Positions 12,155 through 23,188 of a stretch of 64,000 nt of DNA are shown here, in pieces (the first letter of the stretch is position 1; each line of letters starts with the position of its first letter). Source of the stretch: Archilochus colubris (taxonomy: Eukaryota; Chordata; Aves; Apodiformes; Trochilidae); contig CM041084.1 of assembly GCA_023079485.1 (NCBI GenBank), positions 99,428,467-99,492,466 of the forward strand. Reading direction: 5' to 3'. The notes under the pieces are model-generated. The model was not told the DNA's origin, did no database searches, and saw only the letters and a program-made list of their open reading frames with translations. Both the position numbers and the translations under genes were made by a program.

Positions 12155-12972
12155 AGTGTTGTGCAGTTTTGTTCCTGCCTTACTTGCACAAGGCAGAGGT
12201 GAAATGCAGTCAATGAGACTTCCACCATCACTATCAAAAGCTTTGGAGTTGACCAGCTCCTGAGTTTTGACAAGTGACTCAGGAGATTCCTGAAAGATGA
12301 CTTCAGTTTTCAGAAAGCATTCCCTAAATTACAAAGTACGCTGAATGCAGTAGCCACAGCTTGTGAAGAAGCGACCTCCCATGCACACGAAGTGGTGGTG
12401 GGTATGGATGAATTCAGGTATAAATAGATTCTACATGGCATAATTTGCTCACTCCTGATACAAGAGGGAAGGCTACATAATAAAAATCAGCACTATTAAT
12501 TCTGAAATTTAAAGTTCTGTTGATTTTCCATAATTTTACCTCTTACTACAAATATTTGCAAACAATTTTTTCCCTCTAGCCTTCCCCTCTTCAGTGAAAT
12601 CACTGCTGACTTCTTTAATTGCTATTTTCTGCTGGAAAACAAATAAGGAAATAAACAAAAATTATGGCTGTGAGGAATCAAATCACAAGAACCCTCAATA
12701 GCTAAGGAAATAGCTGTTGCTGTTGGCCTTTGTAACTATTATCAAGCATCCTCTCCCCACCCCTTCTTCCTCACAAGATTGCTTCAGGGAATAAGACCAG
12801 TCAATCGGATGGATTTAACCTGTGGTGCTACCAAGCCCTGAGGGCAGCAATTAAAGCCTGTATGTCTTCCAGTAGCAGGAGCCATGATTGCCTCCTGAAA
12901 GCAGACAGACATGATTCCCAACATCATTTCTCATGGGCATCCCATCCGTCTTTGCTGCCATTCCCAAGATTG
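12155..12972. other. Spacer without recognised gene
   Basis: Unique-looking sequence of mixed composition between the CR1 copy and the inverted repeat at 12973. No splice-framed ORF, RNA gene or repeat family was recognised. Confidence 0.5.
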
Positions 12973-13004
12973 CCTCTTGGACAATGAGAGAGTTGTCCAA
13001 GAGG
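12973..13004. repeat. Perfect inverted repeat, 12-bp arms, 8-nt loop
   Basis: CCTCTTGGACAA (12973-12984) and TTGTCCAAGAGG (12993-13004) are exact complements around TGAGAGAG. Either strand could fold into a hairpin. Pairing stops at the arm ends, so the stem is too short for an ordinary miRNA precursor. Confidence 0.8.
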
Positions 13005-13225
13005 AACACAAAAACAGAGAAAAACAGTGCTGTCCCCAGAGATGAAAAAGGGGGGGGAAAAATGTTTATAGTTGGAGTTGTTAGGAATTAGGATCTCCTA
13101 AATTAACTCAGCAATTCCATACACAGAAAAAGCCCTAGATCAGACCAACCCATGCACCTTCATCCAGGGGACAGACGCTCGCTAGCCGAACATGTGCACT
13201 AAGAATTTCTTTAAATAAATACCCA

Positions 13226-13241
13226 GAGAGAGAGAGAGACA
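13226..13241. repeat. (AG)n microsatellite
   Basis: Run of AG dinucleotides just before the GC-rich patch. Confidence 0.7.
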
Positions 13242-13314
13242 TAAACACTCAAATATTCAGGCCCAAGGCTGAGCTGGGAACCCGAACTCCATCAGGCCCC
13301 GGCGGCTGCAGCCG

Positions 13315-13437
13315 ATGGCTCCAGGAACTCCGGGGATGGAGCCGGAGCCGGAGCCCGGCGGCTGCATCGGGGCGGGCGGGAGCGGCGTGGGCCGGGGGGA
13401 CATTGCCATCTGCTGGCTACAACCTGCGGAGCCTTAA
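13315..13437 (+). other. Short ORF (40 codons) in the GC patch, coding status unknown
   Basis: ATG at 13315 to TAA at 13435-13437, reading M-A-P-G-T-P-G-M-E-P-E-P-E-P then Gly-rich sequence and ending LQPAEP. The context around the ATG has G at +4 but C at -3, so it is not a strong Kozak match. The Gly/Pro/Glu composition follows from GC bias, and no family is recognised. It is listed because it lies exactly on the GC patch. Confidence 0.2.
13403..13416 (-). promoter_or_regulatory. CTCF-like motif CCAGCAGATGGCAA
   Basis: Read on the - strand, CCAGCAGATGGCAA fits the CTCF core pattern CCASYAGRKGGCRS at every position but the last. It lies at the edge of the GC patch, midway between the 3' ends of APCDD1 and VAPA, where an insulator would be plausible. 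Binding is not shown. Confidence 0.5.
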
Positions 13438-13566
13438 CTCCTCTGACAGCTTCCCCCCTCCCAAAAAACAACCGTAATCCAGCTAAGGGAGCTTTGAGGT
13501 TCAGTCTTCTCTATCAAGAGCAATAAGCAGAGAACTGAAGTTGTACAGAGGCGGTCTCACTATATA

Positions 13567-13588
13567 CAAGGGTCTATACAGACCCTTG
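13567..13588. repeat. Perfect inverted repeat, 9-bp arms, 4-nt loop
   Basis: CAAGGGTCT, loop ATAC, AGACCCTTG. This is a compact tetraloop-type hairpin. Confidence 0.75.
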
Positions 13589-13740
13589 GTCTGACTGTAG
13601 CAATTAATTTACACCAGGTGGGCATCAACTACACCAGGGTAAGAGGGTGACACTATCATCACAGCCTGGGCAACTGGGTAAATTAACAGGGAACATGTTT
13701 TGGCCTTTAAAGCAGTTTCTCTATTGAGTTTCTCTATGGT

Positions 13741-13772
13741 TTTATCATACCATAGGCTCATGGTATGATAAA
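13741..13772. repeat. Perfect inverted repeat, 12-bp arms, 8-nt loop
   Basis: TTTATCATACCA (13741-13752) and TGGTATGATAAA (13761-13772) are exact complements around TAGGCTCA. The motif TTTATCAT continues as direct repeats to the right. Confidence 0.8.
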
Positions 13773-13856
13773 TATATCATAATACACTCATATCATAATA
13801 AAATTTTATCATAATAAAAAATACCATCATAATTTTATCATAATAAAAAACCATAC
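13773..13856. repeat. AT-rich direct repeats (TTTTATCATAATAAAA unit)
   Basis: Variants of TATCATAATA recur about four times. The unit TTTTATCATAATAAAAAA occurs twice, 13804 onward and 13834 onward. It appears to have expanded from the arm of the preceding inverted repeat. Confidence 0.7.
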
Positions 13857-13859
13857 ATG

Positions 13860-16800
13860 TCTTACAAAAGCTATTTCTTCCCTTAGGATCAGTCCAACAC
13901 TACAGTTTCAGTCTCCCTGATGCTCTCTCCTTATCAGAAGGGCACATCATCCCTGGAACTGACAGCATTAAAAGAAATCGCAGGAACTACACTCAGAAAA
14001 CATCTGCATATATTTCAACAGTCAAAATGCCAAAATTAAGCTTTGCCCCTGCAGCCCTTTCTGCATGCCCAGGGCCATATAACCAGGGCAAAACTTTTTT
14101 GGCACAATAAAATATGCACTGAAGGATTCTCTTCCCCATGTTCTGTAAGGGATACTGGGGAAATGAGAGTATGGGGTCTAAGCTGTGTGCATCCTTTCTG
14201 CATGTCTTGCTTTCAGTTAATACTAGACAGAAAATACCATTACTAAACTGTAAAATTTGTGCTTCTTCAATATGTTCTGGTCTCTCAAAAAATGTATATC
14301 TATATGGCAACTGGAAAACATTATACATACATATACATATGAGATAAATATATTGCAGCTCATATGCAAGTACTCTATTCACAGAATTATCAACATTTTT
14401 AATGCATGACATCAAACAGTACTGACACTGTTCTAAGACTTACATGAACTCTGAAATATACTACGTATGTTAGCAAATACTACTACATTTTGACAGTCTA
14501 ATTTTAAATTGCAAAACTATTATTGGCTCACCCTACTTTAAGAGCAAGTGCTTTAGCTTCCACAATTCTAACTAGGACTGGGAGGTAACTACAACATAGA
14601 GCTACACAAAAGGGAGAGCACAGGTCTTAGCAGCCATCAGGCATGAGACTGGGAAGGATTTCCTATAAAAATAGCTTCATTTCTTTACATCTAAAAGAAG
14701 TTTTGGCATTGACAGCTGAGATCTTTCAGTTTTAAAGCAATAGCAAATGCCTCTGAATGTTGGAAATTCACCTTATGTCAGCATGCTCAGCTTAAGCTGT
14801 TTCTCTGTAGTCTAAAATTAGTACTTGCAGAGGCTCAGGCTGCACTGAAGAGAGGTTTTTGGACAAGAAAGCTTCCGTTTGGCAGCAATGAAAGAAATGT
14901 TTCTGCACACACTCGCCCTGAAAATTAGCAATTTTCAAGTAGCTCAAAAATTAGTAGAAGTTAAATTATGAAAATGGATTAGTGGAGGCAACTGAAGTCA
15001 TTACAAACACAGGATGCAACATCAAGTCCTATGGTAACTCAGTCTCCAAGTAACCACCAGGTTGCACACAGTCACCCCAGAAAGATACCTGTTCACAGAT
15101 CAGATGTAAATACCAATTTATTTACAGACGTTTAAATATGAGAGACATAACAGCTTTCCAAAACCCTATTATGCCTGCCCACAGGGAAATCTATGCTGAT
15201 GTGGCTCCACATGCACTGCTCATGCATTCCTCTTTTCCCACTGTACTCTCTGAGCAACAGCCAAGGAGATCAGGAGGTCCCTGTCCCTACACTGCTCGTT
15301 GTGTTGCTGAAAAGAACTTCTGATTATCTGCTTTATTTCTACACCTCTACTTCCACAAGTACAACTCCTATACAGCTCTAGAAATGGACTCATAAAACCA
15401 TAGTTAGCTTATTTTTAATTACTGCACTAGGTTTCAATGTCAACTCCTCTGAAGTTCAGAGTCCCATTTGCAACCATTAAACCATTAGTACCCCCTAAGT
15501 GCCCGACGCAGTGAGGATGCACACATCCAGGGTTATATTTTCTTCCAGCTTTTAGCATTTCTCACCCCACTACTTCACATTTTTTTGCATCACCTCCTTC
15601 CTGTCCCAGGTAAAAATCCAGCTCCTGTCCCACCTCACACATTCTCCAGGAGCCTGCTCCCATGAAGCTCCTGTTTTTCCCCTCCACACCTGCAAACCTG
15701 CTCCCTTTGAACACCCTGGTCTCTCACCCACACTGCTAGCAAGTGCTGGGCTACTGCCAGCAGCTGGCAGACTTTGATCTGTGCCCATGCTGGCAGCTTG
15801 GCAAGCACCATGCCAAACAGCAGCAGGCAGAAGTATCAGCTCTATGCAAAAGCCTGCCCTGGGTGGCAGCACCATCTAGAAGTCTTTCAGTTCTGCATTT
15901 CCTGTAGTTGGTATCTGTGAAACAGCAACCTGTGGCTTGGATTAGATCTAAAATTCACCCAGGGAGAGGCAGCACAATAATGCAATCACATAAACCTTGT
16001 CTCTTTGATGAAGTTCAGTTTTTCCACACATGCAGGGCCCTTCCTTTGCCTTTGTGATCTGGATGCTGTGAAGGCAAGGTGAAGACTTAATTCCACCTCA
16101 TCAGGAAAGCAAGTTGTCCTGATTTTATTGAAAGGTGGGACATGAAATGAGAGACCCAATAGCTGGAGTATTTCAAGGTATTACACAAGAATGTGAAGTC
16201 TGAAAGAAGTGCCATGCAGTTAGAAGGATGCATTGGAAATCCTAGGTTAGTCAATCCTGGGCATGAATACACTGAAAATCCTCCTCCTGGCACTCTCCTG
16301 TTTACAAGACAGGTGACCATGTTTGAGGCTTTACACCGGGGCTGCAGAGAAATCCACATTCCTGGCGAAGGCCACAGCTGTTTCCAAAGTGTGGGGAGAA
16401 AGCAGCATGTTCTGATGTCATAGGAACACGACATTCCAGCTGTCATGGGAAGACACAGCCAATGACAAAGCCCCCTCTGAAGCAATCCATCTTGCTCTTC
16501 TCACATCTCTTACTACCATAGTCATTTTTTCTTTACTTGGACATGAACTACTCCTGGCATGTGGGTCAGGTGTCTCTCCTATTTATAATTTCAGAATTTT
16601 AAACTACTGAGGTGATTACAGCAATCAAGGAAAATTAGCCACTGCATGAGCTTCCAACTTTTGTGAACCACTCACTTCAGTATTGAAGCTGCACTTTAGT
16701 GTCTCTAATTGCAGCTCTAAAGGGCTCCATTTGACCCAGGGTTCAACTTTCCCTTTCTGTGGAGTCTCCTCCTAAGCCTTTCCAAAGCACGGTTCTATAA

Positions 16801-18920
16801 ACTAGTCTATCCTACAGAATGACTTAAAGCAATGCTTCTCAGCTATTAAGAAACAGAGCACCAACTTTGTAATTAATTACTAGACTATCATTAATATTCC
16901 TCAAACAAGTCCTCAGTGCAGAAGCATACTGCAGTCTGAAAAGCAGTAGTAACAGCAAAACATTTCCTCATTTTGAGTGAAAACATTTGAGTGGATTTAA
17001 CCTCTGTAAGAGTCTACTATTGCTGGAACAGGGATCAAGCATGCTTACATTTTTAAAAACAAACTGCTTGGTTCTTCTGAAGTCCCTCTGAAAATGAGAG
17101 CATAGCTGTCTATCATCTGCATCTAGATGATCAAAGTAGCAACAGAAAGACATTTTGCCACTCCCATGGGCACAGCAATATATAACCTCCAGTAATACTG
17201 TAGTTCCACTGATTTAGGACTGTTTCCTTTTACTTGAAAAGTAACAGCACTGGCTCGACATATATTTATTTTTTTCCTATACAGACACACTTTCATGTTC
17301 CAAGACTAGAAACAAAACATTACCAAATGCCTAGCATCTATTTTCCCCCCTACTACCTTTAGCAGAGGTCAGACATTACAATCACAGGGCACAACCCACT
17401 GCTTAACACCTCCCCAACACCTACATTTTCTGCCTGTTCAACACTGGGTTTCAGGAACACACAAGGCAACAGCCAAGTCCTTGTGAAGGTGCTTTGAAGC
17501 TTATAAAAGATTACCAAGCAACATGAACAATTATCTTGGAAATAATTAAAAAAACCAAAAACCACCACACAGAACAAACCATAAAACAGACTCTGACGTG
17601 GCTCGAGGAAGGCTTGGTAAGAAATGGGAAAATGAGGAGTGTGTGCTAGAGAACATGGGCTGTGCCTACACCATCCCTTTCCAATCTATCAGAACACTTG
17701 TGCCTCAGTTTCCCCTCACCTAAAGCCAGGATAAGCCATCCTTATAAAATGGCACTTTAACATGGTGTGTGATGGTTCTACCACAATTGAACTAAAAACA
17801 CATTTTTCATCCCTTACAAAGCATGTTTCATCCAAATTAGTTCCTAGATCTATCACCATGCCAATACATCCACCCTTGTCCCAGAAAAAAAGAGGCACTA
17901 ACCTCATCATCTAGCAACCATGAGAAAGCCAGACAGAAGAATCAACTCTTTTGCTTTTGCAAGACTACCTTGCAAATTTCTACCTAAGCTATTTGTAACC
18001 AAGAGGTAAAAAAAGGCATTACCACCACCACTACCTCTGCTTATGCAGCTGCCAGAATCAGGAATTTTCCTCAAACGTGCAAACTGCATTCAAAGGGAAA
18101 AAGACAACAGACCAACTTTTATACTCTTAGATCATGAGTGCCCCTAAAAAAAAAATCAAACAGGAAATAAAGAAATTGGTCTCATTTAATAATCATTAAT
18201 TTAGTTTCTTCCTAAAGGAGCTCAAACCTTCATGAAAACCGACTCCCATATTTACCCTTCCCTCTTGTACAACATTTAGCATGTGCCACACTGCCACAAA
18301 AGCTCAAGATCAGCAGAGTCTCCTTCAAAGCAGTGGTCAGTGCTACACACCCACCCATATGCCTTGCAGGGCACACTCCACAAAGCCCTTTAACAAGAAC
18401 CAGCATAGGAAGAAAAGCAGTGAACTGTTGTTATGCTCACAGCAAAGCAGATAAAAACAAAACAAAACAAAACAACCACAAACCCAAGCTACAGAATTTC
18501 ATCCCAGCTGTAAATATGGAGAGCAGGGCATTTCAATACTACAGTAAATGTTTATTAAAGTTGCTCTGTAACTCCATAGCTCTCGTTCCATCTTCTGCTG
18601 CAGACTGAAGCAAGTGTTTGCCCTGGCAACTCAATTCAAGCATAAACACCCAGGGAGTCCAAACAGAAAAAGAAAACTCTGGGCCATTATTACAAATTTT
18701 ACAAACCAACAGCATCCTCAGTGTTGCCTGGATTCAGGCACCTGCTCTTCCCTCCAACCCCAAATCTTCATTCAAGGCAACTCCATGCTATTTACTAGCA
18801 GAATCAAGAAGCAGGGCAGCCACACCACCTGCAAAGTGGACTCAATAAATGTATTTTCACTATTAGAAGTCTACAGAACATACATATCAGGGAGACCTTC
18901 CAAAACAAAAAGGACACTAC
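13860..18920. other. Intergenic spacer or distal VAPA 3'UTR, no gene seen
   Basis: About 5 kb of AT-rich unique-looking sequence. Open frames (for example 13993-14415 on the - strand, 15570-15875, 16087-16485) carry no recognisable domain and overlap frames on the opposite strand. Part may belong to a long VAPA 3'UTR, since AATAAA on the - strand occurs at 17265-17270, 18551-18556 and 18935-18940. Confidence 0.5.
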
Positions 18921-19247
18921 CACATTTTTAATGGTTTATTAACACTTCAACTTTTAATATCTTTGAAGAAGGCCTGAAAGATAAGATTTGCTTATTGACT
19001 TTGTCTTTTCCCCTTTGGCAAAGTTTCACCTTCTACCTCCCTCTTCCACCCTCCCTCCTCCCAAGAGGATGATGAAGTTTCAGAGCTAGTGTTTGGTTGC
19101 TTCTTACACATAAATTGGCTTCAATCATAGCAGCAGAGACATGCAAGCCTGGGCAAAAGTGTTTGTCAACAGCTTTTAGAGAATGAGTAGAACTGCACAA
19201 ATATCTTGTGCGAGTATACGGGTAACTTTTTCTTAAATGAATTTCAT

Positions 19248-19270
19248 ATATATATATATATAGATATATA
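19248..19270. repeat. (TA)n microsatellite
   Basis: Alternating TA run with one interrupting G. Confidence 0.8.
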
Positions 19271-21475
19271 TACTTCTAAAGTGGGTTAAATTTGGTGCCC
19301 AGAATTACTACAGAAGCTGTAACTTCTATTTAACTAGGCTTTTCTCCCCCCTGAACTGTCATATTACCTTTTTTTTAAAGTGCTGTATTCATAAAAACTT
19401 TAAATTCTACTTTGATACCATATATTTGTTCCCTCTTGCCCTTCTGAGAAATCAGAATGGCAATCTACAATCCATATTTTACTGAAGTTACCCATTTGGC
19501 CTCACACAACTTTCTGGGCATCATTGTCTGATCATATCACTAGGAGCAGTGGAGAGACTGAATTTCCCAGTGCTTACACACACAAGTAAGCAGGCGGACA
19601 AAGCAAGAAGTTCTAACCATTTCAGGAACAAAGACAAACAATTTAATCCATATTACATAATTCACTGAATACAGTTGATCTCATCCAAAGTGACTCCTGA
19701 GCGCAAAATAGTTTTAGCATTACATTTTATATACAGCTATGAAGGGATTACTGGAAACCAAGAGAGTCTCCTTATACCATTAGTAAGTACACTGGTTATC
19801 AGACTGCTGAGCACTTTCACTTTGAAGACATTACTTAAACCATGACCAAGTTTTACCACCACCTGTTTTTTGTTTATGAAAAAAGTTATTCCAATACGAT
19901 TTTGTTATTTTAACATTTCTGCTGCCAGACATCAAAACCTGAGTCAGCTGCATTCAGCAATGACTCCTTTTTCTGCTCTCAAGCCCAGAAAGTGCTAGCT
20001 ACCCTCAAAACCCTCCGTACACTATGCTGTGAACATTTAAAGATCTTCCAGGGGACTTTTTTCCTTTACCCTTCAAGGCAGGAATGACTGCTCTGTCCGA
20101 GGCAAACTACATCCTGCACACTATTGCTTCTGTTATTTTCCACGTAATCAGTTTGGAACAGGCTATGAAAGTTTGATGCAGCAATGTTCTGTTAGAGAAA
20201 AACTGGGAGAATTACACGACTCTGAACCAGCTGAACCAAAATAATCAAGACCTTAACATAGTTTTTCCAGTCACTGGGATGGAAGGAGACTTGAATGAAG
20301 ACACTCGAACAAGGAATTGGAAACATCTGTGCTTGCATGCTTAAGTGAAAAGATAAGCAGTATTTGCATTTTCTTCATCATCTTCCTTGCACATTTGCAA
20401 GATTTTATAAAAAAGTCTATCACAGAGAGCAATGACAACATAATGTGATTATGGTTCTGTTTTTTTTTTTTAAAAAAAAGCACTAGAAATCAAAGGCAAC
20501 CAAGATAACGTACATCTTTGCTAGAACATTTTTCTCAGCTACATAAGGTGTGCATATACCAAGGTCTAACACACTTAGCTGCACCACATCAAGTCAAGCT
20601 GTCCAAGAGCATACACAATTTTGCTTACAGGAGTATAATCCTTCTGCAGCTTTTCAGTTAGCAATTCCCTGTATTGGATTATGCTTAGTCAGAAGTACAG
20701 ATAACATTTTGTTCCAATACTACTGTTCATTTTTATGACATATTCAGAGATGAGGCAAGACATAAGATTAAGTGCAGGGAAGCATTTCAGACCCCCAAAT
20801 GTATTCTTTAAAACTTAGCTATACATGGTTAACACAGGTTGATCTGTCAAGAGTTACATAAAAAGTATTTTCATTTTCAAATGGTGAGCAACTGAGGCTC
20901 ACTCAAACATCAACTCTTCTGCATCATGGAATTCATTATGGGTGTCTGAATCATACAAGTTGCATTTTTTTCTTATTTGCTAAAACAGAATTACAAACCA
21001 AGTTAGTATATGTGAATTAAGTACCCTGATGAAATCAAAGAATAATGTTGACTACTGGAAGACACCCAGAAGATCCAAAAATGGAACAGAAGGTTGATTA
21101 TTACACTCCCGCACAATCCAAGCAAGTTGTTAATACATTTAAAACATTCATGTCTGGTATTTGTAACTGCTGAATATCCACATTATTCTGTCCCAAAACA
21201 AATTTGATAACCATCTCTTCTCTGTAGCTGAAAGCAGCCAGAAAGCATACTTTTTTTTTTTTTTAAAAAACGAAATTGAATGGAAGCCTTTTTTTTTTCC
21301 TTCTTTCCCCAAATTTCAGTTACAACAGTCTAAGCCAGATACTTAAGCAAATAAACTCCAAAATAGCCATTGGTTACAAGTAGCAAATTACCATGAACAA
21401 TGAACTTGTTAGGAATCCCTTCTAAAAGTACGACACACACAAACAGGCTACCCAGCAGAAAAATCTGTTAACAAT

Positions 21476-21481
21476 TTTATT
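21476..21481 (-). terminator. Candidate VAPA poly(A) signal AATAAA
   Basis: AATAAA on the - strand, about 615 nt beyond the VAPA stop. Confidence 0.35.
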
Positions 21482-21800
21482 TCTTCCGTAATGTTAAATA
21501 TTATGGGACAGGATTTTAAGGATGAAGAACTCTCTACAATGCCTCACATGGGAAAAGAAAGAAATTCTGCCATGGTATTAGCAAAGTAAGGTATGGAGAA
21601 AATTTACAGAGTAAGAGGCACCATTTCCCCCAGAATACCTCTTGTCATATTCCTGAATGAGTGGGATTAGCAATCTAATAAATCATTTTTCAAGAGGTAA
21701 CAGCAACAGATAAAATTTTAAAGGATTATTAAAATAACATTTACAAGACTCTGAACAATTTCTGAACTCTTATTAAAACCACAGAAAGAAAGAACAATTC

Positions 21801-21806
21801 TTTATT
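21801..21806 (-). terminator. Candidate VAPA poly(A) signal AATAAA (proximal)
   Basis: - strand ATAAATAAAG about 290 nt after the stop codon, the first canonical hexamer reached by the transcript. Confidence 0.3.
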
Positions 21807-22028
21807 TATGAATTTTCAGAAAGGACTGACTGTGCAACTGACACCTGCTATTGATGACTTAATGTACAATTTTGTCCAGTAGCTGAACAGTTTGTCTTTC
21901 TAGATTGTGTTTTCTAACCGTGCGGGATCATTATAGGCAAAGCCTGTTATGATGCTGTACACAAAAATGGCCACTTAGGCCATACTACCAATGAAGTGGT
22001 AGGTAAACAAATCTTTTTTCTGGCCAAG

Positions 22029-22057
<29 letters not shown>
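22029..22057. repeat. A(29) homopolymer (U tract in VAPA mRNA)
   Basis: 29 uninterrupted A on the + strand, so 29 U in the VAPA transcript, starting about 38 nt after its stop codon. Homopolymers of this length vary between individuals and are prone to assembly error. Confidence 0.9.
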
Positions 22058-22059
<2 letters not shown>

Positions 22060-22095
22060 AAGCTGCATTTTGCATGCTTCTCTCACTCATTCTTT

Positions 22096-22254
22096 CTAAA
22101 AGATGAACTTCCCTAGAAAGAATCCAATGAAAATGGCTGCAATTACAACAAGAAGTGAAGGAAGAGGATTAAAGCCATTCTCTCTGAGGGCCAAAGCTGT
22201 GGGTGATCCAGATTTATCCGAGTGCGCTACCTTTCTGAGCCTCAAGCCTTCATC
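22096..22254 (-). CDS. VAPA: VAPA exon 6: C-terminal tail anchor
   Basis: The exon follows the - strand acceptor TTTTCCCTCTCAG and reads 52 residues then TAG (22096-22098). It begins [14 protein letters not shown], which continues the coiled-coil heptad into L203, then a variable linker ([16 protein letters not shown]). It ends in the single membrane span [20 protein letters not shown], about residues 228-247, with terminal IF. That hydrophobic end with almost nothing after it is the post-translationally inserted tail anchor that holds VAPA in the ER membrane with the MSP domain in the cytosol. The GFFLG pair in the span is the GxxxG-type contact used for dimerisation in this family. The linker differs from the human one, as is usual for this region. 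Confidence 0.97.
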   Translation of the reverse strand, partial: DEGLRLRKVAHSDKSGSPTALALRENGFNPLPSLLVVIAAIFIGFFLGKFIF

Positions 22255-23188
22255 CTGAGAGGGAAAAAAAACAGAGGAGAAAAACTTGTGAACATATCTC
22301 TTCTACAGTTCTACAAATTCAGCTGGACAGCCAGATTAACTGGTGAACATTTTAAGAAAAATTCAAAATGACATTACACTGCATAAAAATCCAAAATATG
22401 AACGCAGCAGACCATCACAGTTCAAATAAAAACAGGTAACCCACTGATCTTTCTCCATAGTCAGGTTAAGAAAGATTATGAAATTCCTGCTTGGCACAAC
22501 GAAAAATCTTGCTTTTAGCTACTATGTGTTAGAATTAAGTACCAGTAATTCTTATTGTTAAAGAGAAACATCCTTTGTGTGATGTTTCCAGAATTGCTGT
22601 TGTGCAGACATGGTTTTTTTCATAGTTCTTTAAAAGGCTACCGTGGCCAGTGAAATTGTCAGATACCAAAAAGTTAATATATAGAAAAGTAACAAAATCA
22701 CATATTGACCAGTTACAGGTTACTGAAATGACACCTTTACACACAGGTACTGGAAAGCAGTCTTTACTTACTCCTCTGGCCAAACAATTGTTGTTCTTCA
22801 CTAAAAATCTGTGATGCAGAATGCTGCTGCTTTGCTTCTCAATTACTCATTCTTAAGAATGGGTAATTATGCACTTATAATAAAAGTTATGAATTCATTA
22901 TCTCTGATATAGACTGCAAGTAGCTAAGACCACCTTAAATAGCACCAATTAATAAAAAGAAATTACATAACTTTATTATCCTACCCATGACAATCACAAA
23001 GACCCAGTCACTGAGGAGTTTAAAATACACAGTATATATAGGACAGTAAAACTGCATTACAAACCAATACTGACATTCTAACAGCTCTACCACTATCTGG
23101 ACTACACACCTGTTGACCTAACTACAAACCAGAGGTTTCATTCAAGAAGGGTGAAGCCACTCAGTATAAACGTGGCAGCAGAACTTAC
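22255..23188 (-). other. VAPA: VAPA intron 5
   Basis: GT-AG intron of 934 bp. AT-rich, with no repeat or additional exon recognised. Confidence 0.93.

Larger units (their letters stand above)
13291..13440. promoter_or_regulatory. Isolated GC/CpG-rich patch between the convergent genes
   Basis: About 150 bases of strongly GC-rich sequence with many CpGs (for example CCCCGGCGGCTGCAGCCG, a GGGGCGGGCGGGAGCGGCGT stretch) in otherwise AT-rich DNA. It contains Sp1-type GC boxes and a repeated CCGGAG unit. It is too small for a classical CpG island but is the only such patch outside the VAPA promoter. It may be a promoter, enhancer or insulator element. Confidence 0.6.
18921..22095 (-). other. VAPA: VAPA 3'UTR and flank (extent uncertain)
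   Basis: Sequence directly downstream of the VAPA stop in the sense of the gene. It is AT-rich and lacks recognisable interspersed repeats. - strand AATAAA hexamers at 21801-21806 and 21476-21481 would give UTRs of about 0.3 and 0.6 kb, and the one at 18935-18940 would give about 3.1 kb. A (TA)n run lies at about 19248-19270. I cannot choose the true end from sequence alone. Confidence 0.4.

Noticed and set aside
12973..13004. Hairpin considered as a microRNA precursor
   Set aside because: The stem is only 12 bp and flanking bases do not pair, while a precursor needs a stem of around 30 bp.
15570..15875. 101-codon - open frame in the spacer
   Set aside because: No homology that I recognise, no supporting splice or promoter context, and amino-acid use like translated noncoding DNA.
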